Program-made: the position numbers and the translations under genes | Assembly (NCBI GenBank): GCA_002779555.1 | Contig: PEWI01000183.1 | Location: 1 to 12,385 of the forward strand | Origin: Candidatus Bathyarchaeota archaeon CG07_land_8_20_14_0_80_47_9 | GTDB taxonomy: Archaea > Thermoproteota > Bathyarchaeia > Bathyarchaeales > Bathycorpusculaceae | Direction of reading: 5' to 3' | DNA: 12,385 bases | Shown here: positions 1 to 6,540 of the stretch, piece by piece | Position numbering within the stretch: the stretch's first letter is position 1 | Layout: every line of letters begins with the position of its first letter | Notes under the pieces: model-generated | What the model was told of the DNA's origin: nothing | The model's database searches: none | Seen by the model: the letters and a program-made list of their open reading frames with translations, nothing else

Positions 1-1
1 A

Positions 2-2731
2 GAAATTCTGGGTGAGGACAAGCTTTGCATCATGGCTCCGAGCACCGGTTACAAACGTCTCAACGATAATATGCCTACGGGAGTACAGAATCTACATTCA
101 AACTTTGAAGAAGCCTTGGAAAAGGCCGGGTTAAAGCCACCCAAAACGTTTTCTAGGCATAGAGTGCGAAGAAGGAAAGCACCCGTCCGGTACTGCTGTG
201 AAACCACGCTGGAAAGGGATAGGCACATCTCGCATCTGATGCGTCTGGCCATCGCCGCCGAGTACAAGAAGGCAGGCTGGTCTGAAGATGACATCGTGAA
301 CCTATTCAGGTCCCAAGCTGACTTCGATAGAGAAAAGTGTTTGACCCAGGTTAAGAGCGCTGACCCGGAGAGAGCGGCAACATGTGAAACCATAGAAGGA
401 TATGGTTACTGTTATCCTGAATGTCAAGAGAAAACAAGCGCGAAGAATAGAAAACAAGACAATGTGAAAATCTCTCCAGGTCAATCTGTCCAGAATGACG
501 TTGAACCAGTTGCCCTTGAACATTTAACAATGATTGAAGATCCAGCGGTCGCCGACTTGCCAGTCATAGTTGGGGCCGTGGTCAGCTCCACATCCATCAG
601 TTATCTTGTTCCAAAAACCATTCAGACCTTCATTACCGACAAGAACGGAAATGAGGAATGCAGAACAATCGAGATAGGTGAAAGAAACCCCATCAACATA
701 AAGTTTGTCGGAATCAACGAGGATGTCAAATACAGACGGTTGAAAAGGTTTGTTGAAGAAGCTGTTAACGAGCCCAGCAGCAAGATTCGAGTTGAAGAGC
801 AGAAGTGGCGAACCATCTATAAGATCAGGGTGCGCCCGCCCGTTTTTACGCTTGAAAAGCGAGAGGGAAAAATACTTGATGAGAAGGGGTTTGAATATAA
901 AAGCTACGATGTTTACATCTGCGCTGACAAGCCCATAACGTTTGAGGCTTCAAGCCTAGTCAGGCTTAAAGGCATCGTGCTGCCAAACCCACACACTCAA
1001 AACACGACATTGCTGGTCTATGAGGTTGAGTTCCCAGAGGAATTCCACAGCTTCAACGTGGAAATGCTTGAAAAACTACGGATCAGATTCAAGGAGCTCT
1101 CTGTTCAAGGGCGAATAGACTGGATTCTATCAAACTTTGAAGTGTACTCACAGATTATTGGGCGCCAAAACCTTGCCTTTGAAGGCTTCCTAACATTCTT
1201 TACTCCAACATACATTGAATTGAACGGGAGAGTTGAGAGAGGATGGGGAGACGCCACAGCTATTGGCGATACTACCACGGCAAAATCTGAGACAATAAAG
1301 AAACTGATATTGCTGTTGAAAGCTGGAATGCTTATCACGGCAGAAACAGCCTCTGCCGTGGGCCTAGTTGGAGCCGCTATACAATCGGAGAAGGGCCAAT
1401 GGAGTGTTGAATGGGGCTTCCTTGTTCTAAACGACCGCAAACTCCTAGCCGTTGACGGCGCCCACAAGCTTCCATTCAGCCAGTGGGCAGCCTTGTCAGA
1501 ATCTGAGCGGAGCGGGGTTGTAACAATCGCTAAGGCAGCTAAGAACAGCGCTTACGCTAGGACTAGACTAATCAAAATTGCGAATGCCGTTGACCGTGAA
1601 ACGGACAAGTTTTCAACTAAAGCCATGAAGTCTTTTCTCTATCCAGTTCAAGCTTTGCCAACAGTTTTCGACAAGACGGGAATCGCCAGACTAGACATTG
1701 CGGTCTTTGCAGATTCCCGAGACGTAAAAGCCAAAGACGTGAACCAGCAGAGAACCCTAGGATACGACCGAGACCTTGAGCTTCTGGCTGAAGCGGTACG
1801 CTGGTGCTGGAGCAACAAGGCTAAAGTTGAGTTCACGCCCGAAGCCTTAAAAGAAATATTGAATTCGGCTACAGCCCTCTATGAGAAATATTTCTCTGAC
1901 TCAGTTCCGTTGACAAGCATTGATATGAAATGGAAGTTGGCAAGGTTATCCGCGGCGCTTGCTTTCATGGTAATATCGACTGGAGATTACAAAACCGTGA
2001 CTGTGACGGCAGAGCATGTTAAAGCGGTTGTCGCTTTCATTGAAAAGGAATACAGCACTTCAGGTCTGAACACCCTTGCGCAAGAAGACAAGTATGAAAC
2101 CATAACACTGGAAGACGCTGAACTCCTCATAGCTAGAGTAACCAATCAAACGGAAATCAGTCATGATGTTGTCATGAAAATTCTCAAGTTCATCGTACTG
2201 CAGGGAAGAGTCACAAAAGACCAGTTGAAAAGCAGATTCGACCTAGCGGACAAGAACCAGCTTAGACCTTTGCTGGGTATTTTGGAAAGCGAGAAGCTTT
2301 TGCGAGGGGGAAGAGGGTATTATCCCACGTCTAAACTGATTGAGACATACAAGATTTTGCCACCCTTGACACCCTTACCACTCTCAGAAAAGAACCCCTC
2401 TATAAATGGAAAAGAGGAAAGCGAGCAGCCAAATGTTGAGTATCCCTTTTCTGAGGTTGGCAAGCAGGGCAAGCGTGGCAAAAACACTATGGAACTTGAT
2501 TCTTCTGTCGTGGCATCACCAGTCTCCACAACTCCCTTGCTGACAAAGGAGAACGTGGATAAGGTTCTCTCAGCCTTAGCGGGAGCCTCTAGAGTTAGAG
2601 GATCAGCGCATACCAGCGAAATCGTTCTAGAAACCAAGCTTTCCGAGTCAGACGTGCCAGCAATACTGCAGCAGCTGCAACGAGAAGGCAAAGCCATCAG
2701 CATCCACTCCGACTGGTGGAAGGTGACATAG
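2..2731 (+). CDS. Replication protein: primase-type domain fused to MCM-like helicase (5' end outside window)
   Basis: The frame is open to the left edge, and the residues before the first ATG (position 32) read like the end of a primase-polymerase domain (an APS-G-Y-K-R-L stretch). The true start is therefore probably upstream and ATG 32 internal. Numbering from that ATG, cysteines 55/56, 118, 127 and 131 around a helical segment resemble the C-terminal iron-sulfur or zinc module of primases. Residues of about 180-390 look like a degenerate MCM N-terminal OB region. The MCM AAA+ core follows: Walker A G-D-T-T-T-A-K-S (412-419, K418), a Walker B-like segment with D475, sensor-1 N518 and an arginine-finger motif A-R-L-D (R553). 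Two winged-helix segments lie near 707-770 and 845-899. It probably primes and unwinds the element's own DNA. The Walker B glutamate is replaced by G476. The fold assignment is by motif reading only. Confidence 0.8.
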   Translation, partial: EILGEDKLCIMAPSTGYKRLNDNMPTGVQNLHSNFEEALEKAGLKPPKTFSRHRVRRRKAPVRYCCETTLERDRHISHLMRLAIAAEYKKAGWSEDDIVNLFRSQADFDREKCLTQVKSADPERAATCETIEGYGYCYPECQEKTSAKNRKQDNVKISPGQSVQNDVEPVALEHLTMIEDPAVADLPVIVGAVVSSTSISYLVPKTIQTFITDKNGNEECRTIEIGERNPINIKFVGINEDVKYRRLKRFVEEAVNEPSSKIRVEEQKWRTIYKIRVRPPVFTLEKREGKILDEKGFEYKSYDVYICADKPITFEASSLVRLKGIVLPNPHTQNTTLLVYEVEFPEEFHSFNVEMLEKLRIRFKELSVQGRIDWILSNFEVYSQIIGRQNLAFEGFLTFFTPTYIELNGRVERGWGDATAIGDTTTAKSETIKKLILLLKAGMLITAETASAVGLVGAAIQSEKGQWSVEWGFLVLNDRKLLAVDGAHKLPFSQWAALSESERSGVVTIAKAAKNSAYARTRLIKIANAVDRETDKFSTKAMKSFLYPVQALPTVFDKTGIARLDIAVFADSRDVKAKDVNQQRTLGYDRDLELLAEAVRWCWSNKAKVEFTPEALKEILNSATALYEKYFSDSVPLTSIDMKWKLARLSAALAFMVISTGDYKTVTVTAEHVKAVVAFIEKEYSTSGLNTLAQEDKYETITLEDAELLIARVTNQTEISHDVVMKILKFIVLQGRVTKDQLKSRFDLADKNQLRPLLGILESEKLLRGGRGYYPTSKLIETYKILPPLTPLPLSEKNPSINGKEESEQPNVEYPFSEVGKQGKRGKNTMELDSSVVASPVSTTPLLTKENVDKVLSALAGASRVRGSAHTSEIVLETKLSESDVPAILQQLQREGKAISIHSDWWKVT

Positions 2732-2732
2732 C

Positions 2733-3029
2733 ATGACTTTGATTGGTGCTAGGCGCTGGCGCATTGAACTCTCGGACTGCCGCTGCGGACGCCATTACAT
2801 TGTTACCGTTGAACCAGTCATCTACGTTGGGAAGGCGGAGTTCAAAAACTTCGCTGCTGCTTTCCGACGCCTGTTCATGGACCTCGAGAAGAAGTGGCGT
2901 TGGACCAGAAGCTTCACGAGCCAGATTGAGGCGCAAAACTTCGCGAAGGCCCTGGCTAAATTCTTGGAGGAACTCGCCTACGTCGACAACGGCTCGTTGT
3001 GTTTGGCAACGCCAAGAGGGGGGTCTTAA
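2733..3029 (+). CDS. Hypothetical protein, 98 aa, element operon
   Basis: I do not recognise this protein. It starts one base after the stop of the helicase gene, with an AGGTGA ribosome binding site at 2721-2726 six bases upstream, and ends three bases before the next gene, so translation in this frame is well supported. It has a short C-x-C motif near residue 16, a predicted beta-rich N-terminal half and an aromatic, basic helical C-terminal half (about residues 35-85). A competing frame over the same DNA has a TTG start, no good ribosome binding site and the Ser/Arg/Ala-rich composition of a shadow frame. Its position suggests an accessory role in replication, copy control or integration, but no function can be assigned. 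Confidence 0.65.
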   Translation: MTLIGARRWRIELSDCRCGRHYIVTVEPVIYVGKAEFKNFAAAFRRLFMDLEKKWRWTRSFTSQIEAQNFAKALAKFLEELAYVDNGSLCLATPRGGS

Positions 3030-3032
3030 GCC

Positions 3033-3395
3033 ATGAGCGCAGAAAATAACGACGAAACATCAAGACCTGGAAACAGCGAATACATCAGTCGTGTGGACCG
3101 CAGGCGCCGTAAGAAAGAACGTCTTTTGAATGCGCCTTTCATAGAGTCCAACAATTTCAGTCCCTTCAAAGAACATGGAAAAGACCATCACGTCCAATTC
3201 CGCATCAGCCCATTCGCCGAAAAAGTAGGCTCTGAAGTGGCTGCGCTCTTCAGCATGTCACTTAGCCAATATTGCAAGGCTGTTCTCTACTTGAACTTGG
3301 GACTCGTTTTCGAACCGATAGATAGGCGTCGTAAGACCTTCAAGAAACAAGCAGAGCGTTGGCTTGTAGATGAGGAATCGGGAGAGGAGGGTTAA
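3033..3395 (+). CDS. Small ribbon-helix-helix-like DNA-binding protein, 120 aa
   Basis: The N-terminal third (1-50) is polar, with a strongly basic patch at 20-31. Residues 52-59 form a short strand-like stretch (H-H-V-Q-F-R-I-S), followed by two helix-like segments at 61-72 and 75-90 with the S-x-S-Q-Y pattern seen at the start of the second helix in ribbon-helix-helix repressors and relaxosome proteins. The tail is charged. The ATG has a purine-rich G-run site at 3016-3023 and lies three bases after the previous stop. A role in regulating the element operon, or as a recombination directionality or accessory factor next to the integrase, is an inference from position. The ribbon-helix-helix call is tentative. 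Confidence 0.6.
   Translation: MSAENNDETSRPGNSEYISRVDRRRRKKERLLNAPFIESNNFSPFKEHGKDHHVQFRISPFAEKVGSEVAALFSMSLSQYCKAVLYLNLGLVFEPIDRRRKTFKKQAERWLVDEESGEEG
3385..3390 (+). promoter_or_regulatory. Strong ribosome binding site for the integrase gene
   Basis: AGGAGG lies inside the last codons of the upstream gene, eight bases before ATG 3399. It fixes the integrase start and supports translational coupling with the preceding gene. Confidence 0.7.
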
Positions 3396-3398
3396 CAG

Positions 3399-4808
3399 AT
3401 GGTTGAGGCTGAGGTTGGGGAAAACTTGTCTTCCACTCGCGCCTCTTCAACTCCGAAGCGACTTAAAAACGGGAAGTTGGACTCAGTGACTGTCCAGCCG
3501 CGCCGGTCCTCAAAACTTCAGCCCAAGAATGCTCTCGGTGACACTACGAGGATCGCGGGCGCCCATCATGCTCGTAGTAATGGCCAAGTCTTGGCATGCC
3601 CAGAATGTGGAACGCAGAAGCTCTTCAAGGATGGCTTAAGATACTTGTTCGATGGCGCTGCAGTTCAACGGTGGCTATGCAGAAACTGCGGATACCGCTT
3701 TTCTGAGAAAGAGCCCAGGGGCTCTACTCGGCCATTACAAAAAACGTCCGGCATGTCTCAAGAGTCTCAACATGTCTCAATAATTGAGACGCAGTCATTA
3801 AAAGGCGAATTGGCCATACTTGTTCCTTGCCGAGTAGGCGCCTCGGAAGGCGAGGCGAAAAACTTGGAAGAAGAAGCCCGACAAGAACTAGCCCAGCGGG
3901 AGGGCACGACGCAGACAGCAGTGGATGCTAAGGGTAAAATCCTAGAGTTTGCATGGCACCTGAGAAAGCAGGGTCGCACGCCAGGAACGATCAGCGTCTA
4001 CGTGAAATACCTGACAGCTCTAGTTAAGCGAGGAGCCGACTTGAATAGTCCTGAAAGCGTCAAAGACGTAATCAGCCAACAGGAACATTGGGGTCCGTCT
4101 ACAAAGAAACAAGCCTGCATCATCTACGCAGCGTTCTGTTTGAAACATCGAATAAACTGGGCTGATCCGCCAAACTACAAGCCGCAAAGGAAACTACCGT
4201 TCATTCCGCTCGAGAAAGAAATAGACGTTTTAATCGCTGCATGCGGTCAAAGAACAGGAACCATCCTTCAAACCCTAAAAGAAACAGGAGCCAGAATAGG
4301 CGAAGTCTTAGCCTTGAAATGGACAGACGTCGACTCAGAACATTGCACCATCAGCATAAACAACCCTGAGAAGAACAGCAACCCAAGAATCTTCAAGGTC
4401 AGTAACAAACTGATCAGCATGCTCAACGCCTTACCCAAGATTAGCGTCAAAATCTTCAGCGGCCTAAACGCGGGCGTCTCCTCAAACTTTCGCCAGCAGA
4501 GAAGACGAGCAGCGTTGAAACTTCAGAACCCACGGTTAAGTCAGATCCACTTCCACACTCTCAGGCATTGGAAGGCTACGATGGAATTCGCCAAGACAAA
4601 GAACATTTTGCACGTCATGCAAGTCTTGGGTCACAAGAACATCCAGAACACCATGCTGTACACGCAGCTCATCCAGTTTGAAAGCGACGAATACCACGTG
4701 GCTCGTGCCAAAACGTCGACTGAAGAAGACGAGCTGATAAAGGTCGGTTTTGAACTTGTCCGCTACGACGACGTTGAGAAAGTGGCTATCTACCGAAAAC
4801 GCAAGTAG
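3399..4808 (+). CDS. Tyrosine recombinase (integrase) with N-terminal zinc ribbon
   Basis: This is a site-specific recombinase of the lambda-integrase/XerCD superfamily. The catalytic set appears complete: R299 in G-A-R-I-G-E, a likely beta-hairpin lysine at K325, H386 and R389 in H-T-L-R-H, H412 in L-G-H-K-N, and the nucleophile Y421 in M-L-Y-T-Q. A SAM-like core-binding domain covers about residues 165-265. Unusually, the N-terminus carries a zinc ribbon with C67-x2-C70 and C94-x2-C97, like the ribbons of transposase-associated proteins, after a basic disordered leader. A polar linker (about 105-160) joins ribbon to core. At 469 aa it is longer than most archaeal integrases (about 300-400 aa). 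It probably integrates and excises the element whose replication genes precede it. The linker DNA carries repeated heptamers, listed separately. Confidence 0.88.
   Translation: MVEAEVGENLSSTRASSTPKRLKNGKLDSVTVQPRRSSKLQPKNALGDTTRIAGAHHARSNGQVLACPECGTQKLFKDGLRYLFDGAAVQRWLCRNCGYRFSEKEPRGSTRPLQKTSGMSQESQHVSIIETQSLKGELAILVPCRVGASEGEAKNLEEEARQELAQREGTTQTAVDAKGKILEFAWHLRKQGRTPGTISVYVKYLTALVKRGADLNSPESVKDVISQQEHWGPSTKKQACIIYAAFCLKHRINWADPPNYKPQRKLPFIPLEKEIDVLIAACGQRTGTILQTLKETGARIGEVLALKWTDVDSEHCTISINNPEKNSNPRIFKVSNKLISMLNALPKISVKIFSGLNAGVSSNFRQQRRRAALKLQNPRLSQIHFHTLRHWKATMEFAKTKNILHVMQVLGHKNIQNTMLYTQLIQFESDEYHVARAKTSTEEDELIKVGFELVRYDDVEKVAIYRKRK
3755..3790. repeat. Heptamer cluster: three GTCTCAA direct repeats plus inverted TTGAGAC
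   Basis: GTCTCAA occurs at 3755-3761, 3764-3770 and 3774-3780, spaced 9 and 10 bases apart, close to one helical turn. It is followed after TAA by the exact reverse complement TTGAGAC at 3784-3790, giving a perfect 7-bp inverted repeat with a 3-base centre. The longer unit CATGTCTCAA is repeated exactly at 3752-3761 and 3771-3780. The cluster lies in the codons of the integrase linker. It could be an arm-type integrase binding site or a site for the neighbouring small DNA-binding protein. It may also just reflect a Ser/Gln-rich linker. Confidence 0.6.
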
Positions 4809-4849
4809 CGATGCTGAGACTGCTGGTATTTGGTGAAAACAACTCGTAA

Positions 4850-4862
4850 ATGGCTAAATACT
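4850..4862 (+). promoter_or_regulatory. Possible TATA-like box for the thiolase operon
   Basis: The 111 bases between the integrase stop and the preferred thiolase start hold an A/T-rich stretch, TAAATAC, near 4855. It sits about 60 bases before TTG 4920, so a start of transcription around 4882 would leave a leader of roughly 38 bases. No other promoter-like signal and no clear integrase terminator stands out here. The call is weak. Confidence 0.25.
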
Positions 4863-4907
4863 CCTTCAAACACTATTCAATTTTCCACATCAACCAAAGC
4901 TTACAAG

Positions 4908-4912
4908 AAGGT
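4908..4912 (+). promoter_or_regulatory. Ribosome binding site deciding the thiolase start
   Basis: AAGGT sits seven bases before an in-frame TTG at 4920. The longer frame from TTG 4830 lacks a comparable site, and its extra 30 residues look unlike a thiolase N-terminus. Confidence 0.5.
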
Positions 4913-4919
4913 AGTCAAC

Positions 4920-6092
4920 TTGAACGGCAAGCCGCTCGTGTCCATAGTGTCCGCAGGGTTATCCAAGTTTGGAAAACTGGAAGGGCTGTACGCGAGAGAG
5001 ATTTTTGCTCTGGCCGCCAAGGAGGCGTACGACCGATGTCCAAAGTTGAACCCTAAGAAAGACATCAAGGCTCTGTTTGTCGGGCAGATGGGCGAATCCT
5101 ACGAGCATCAAGGCCACACGGGTGCAACAATGGCAGACTGGGCTGGCTTGCTTCACGTACCTGCCACAAGAACAGAAGCCGCATGCGCATCTTCAGGAGC
5201 GGCGTTGAGGGCAGGCATTTACGCCGTGCTTTCGGGTCTGTGCGACACTGTCATGGTCGGCGGTGTTGAAAAGATGACTCATCGAAGCACGGCTGAGGTG
5301 ACTGAGTACCTTGCCATGGCTTCGGATTACCCGTTTGAACAGTGGAACGGCATAACCTTTCCAGGGCTGTTCGCGTTGATGGCTACGGCGCACATGAACG
5401 CCTACGGCACGACTGAGAAGGACTTGTCAATGGTTGCTGTGAAGAACCATTATCACGGCAGCATGAATCCGAAGGCTCAGATACAGAAGGAGATAACCCT
5501 TGAGCAGGCTTTGTCCTCGAGAGTGGTCGCTTGGCCGCTGAAACTATACGATTGCTCATTAATCACGGACGGGGCAAGCTGCATAATCATTACCAAACCT
5601 GAGTTGGCGCGGAAATACACCGACACGCCAGTGCACATAATCGGAAGCGGACAGGCAAGCGACACCATAGGGCTCTACGAAAGAGAAAGCTTCACTTCAC
5701 TCAAGGCTGCAAAGATCGCGGCAAAACAAGCCTACGAAATGGCCGCAGTCAAGCCTGAGGATGTAGACTTGGCCGAGGTTCACGACTGCTTCACCATAGC
5801 GGAAATTATAGCCTACGAGGACTTGGGCTTCTGCAAGCCAGGCGGAGGCGGAAAACTGGTCGAAAGTGGAGAGACAAGGCTTGGCGGAAGACTCCCCGTG
5901 AACACGAGCGGAGGCTTAAAGTCCAAGGGGCATCCCGTGGGCGCGACGGGAACAGCGCAGGCGTATGAAATGTATCTGCAGCTTACTGGACAAGCTGACA
6001 AGCGGCAGGTTAGAGACGCTGAGGTCGGGTTGACGCATAATCTTGGCGGTTCGGGTGCTACTGCAGCCGTCCACGTTTACAGGAGGGCTTGA
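4920..6092 (+). CDS. Thiolase (acetyl-CoA C-acetyltransferase / SCP2-type)
   Basis: It catalyses reversible Claisen condensation of acyl-CoA units (acetoacetyl-CoA formation or thiolysis). From TTG 4920 the protein is 390 aa, the normal size for archaeal thiolases, and begins with the family's V-S-I-V-x-A-G-L-S-K-F-G stretch. The nucleophilic cysteine is C89 in A-C-A-S-S-G. Other active-site motifs are H288 in H-D-C-F, H338 in G-H-P-x-G-A-T-G and an H-N-L-G-G-S-G loop (H373). The last motif replaces the C-x-G motif of classical biosynthetic thiolases and is typical of the SCP2/archaeal group. The frame is open back to TTG 4830, which would add 30 non-conserved residues. A DUF35 gene follows two bases downstream. 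In several archaea such pairs work with HMG-CoA synthase in mevalonate synthesis, but no synthase gene is in this window, so a role in fatty-acid or other acyl-CoA metabolism is equally possible. Confidence 0.88.
   Translation: MNGKPLVSIVSAGLSKFGKLEGLYAREIFALAAKEAYDRCPKLNPKKDIKALFVGQMGESYEHQGHTGATMADWAGLLHVPATRTEAACASSGAALRAGIYAVLSGLCDTVMVGGVEKMTHRSTAEVTEYLAMASDYPFEQWNGITFPGLFALMATAHMNAYGTTEKDLSMVAVKNHYHGSMNPKAQIQKEITLEQALSSRVVAWPLKLYDCSLITDGASCIIITKPELARKYTDTPVHIIGSGQASDTIGLYERESFTSLKAAKIAAKQAYEMAAVKPEDVDLAEVHDCFTIAEIIAYEDLGFCKPGGGGKLVESGETRLGGRLPVNTSGGLKSKGHPVGATGTAQAYEMYLQLTGQADKRQVRDAEVGLTHNLGGSGATAAVHVYRRA
6081..6086 (+). promoter_or_regulatory. Ribosome binding site deciding the DUF35 start
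   Basis: AGGAGG lies eight bases before ATG 6095 but only two before an alternative in-frame TTG at 6089. ATG 6095 is therefore preferred. The site is inside the thiolase coding end, which suggests coupled translation. Confidence 0.65.
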
Positions 6093-6094
6093 CA

Positions 6095-6496
6095 ATGAGT
6101 GAGCAGGTGCCGTTCACAATAGAGCAATTCTACAAGTGGGCAAGACAGGGAAAAGTGATGGGTGGAAAATGCAAGAAATGCGGAAAAATCCAGTTTCCGC
6201 CGAGACCACTTTGTGACAACTGCCTTTCTCAAGAGTTCGAGTGGACCGAAATCCCAACGAAGGGAAAACTGCTAACGTACACTATCATCCACGTTGCGCC
6301 AACACAGTTCCAGTCAATGGCGCCATACGCGGTGGGCATCGTCCAGTTTGAGAACGGATTGAAGCTTCCAGGCATGATTAAAGATGTTGCATTGGAACAG
6401 ATAAAGATAGGTATGCCGCTTACAATGGTGTTTGAAGCGTGCTCTACGACTGGCCAGTGGCCGCAGTGCCAGAGATATCACTTCAAGCCACCATAG
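6095..6496 (+). CDS. DUF35 OB-fold protein with zinc ribbon, thiolase partner
   Basis: This 133-aa protein shows the standard two-part layout. An N-terminal helix (about residues 8-20) and a rubredoxin-like zinc ribbon with C26-x2-C29 and C40-x2-C43 come first, then an OB-fold of beta strands (about 50-130). In known archaeal complexes DUF35 proteins bridge thiolase and HMG-CoA synthase and hold a shared CoA-binding site, helping to pass acetoacetyl-CoA between them. The gene begins two bases after the thiolase stop, so the two are almost certainly co-expressed and likely form a complex. Its catalytic partner beyond the thiolase is not visible here. Confidence 0.87.
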   Translation: MSEQVPFTIEQFYKWARQGKVMGGKCKKCGKIQFPPRPLCDNCLSQEFEWTEIPTKGKLLTYTIIHVAPTQFQSMAPYAVGIVQFENGLKLPGMIKDVALEQIKIGMPLTMVFEACSTTGQWPQCQRYHFKPP

Positions 6497-6507
6497 CATA
6501 GAATGTT

Positions 6508-6540
6508 CAGGTTTGTTTTCCACGTTTTCTATTGCTTTTC
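6508..6540 (+). terminator. T-rich terminator of the thiolase/DUF35 operon
   Basis: Just past the DUF35 stop, the + strand contains four short T runs within about 30 bases, the usual form of an archaeal intrinsic terminator. It overlaps the 3' end of the convergent phosphatase gene. There is no stable hairpin. Confidence 0.4.

Larger units (their letters stand above)
1..4808 (+). mobile_element. End of an integrated genetic element (replication and integrase module)
   Basis: Four closely packed same-strand genes encode a primase/MCM-like replication protein, a small unknown protein, a ribbon-helix-helix-like protein and a tyrosine recombinase. This is a typical replication-plus-integration module of archaeal plasmids and integrative elements. 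The genes to the right (thiolase, DUF35) look like ordinary metabolic genes, so the right boundary is placed provisionally at or just after the recombinase stop. The left part of the element is outside the window. I found no tRNA gene and no obvious duplicated attachment core inside the window, so the exact ends are unknown. Confidence 0.7.

Noticed and set aside
1105..1467. 120-aa antisense frame within the helicase gene
   Set aside because: It covers the MCM Walker A region on the other strand, has shadow composition and no ribosome binding site.
2743..3036. 97-aa frame overlapping the 98-aa element gene
   Set aside because: It has a TTG start with no suitable ribosome binding site and a Ser/Arg/Ala-rich shadow composition. 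The other frame has an ATG, a good site and fits the operon spacing exactly.
4809..4919. tRNA gene or fragment as integrase target next to the element
   Set aside because: I looked for a T-loop motif (GGTTCRA-type) and an acceptor-stem pairing on both strands and saw neither.
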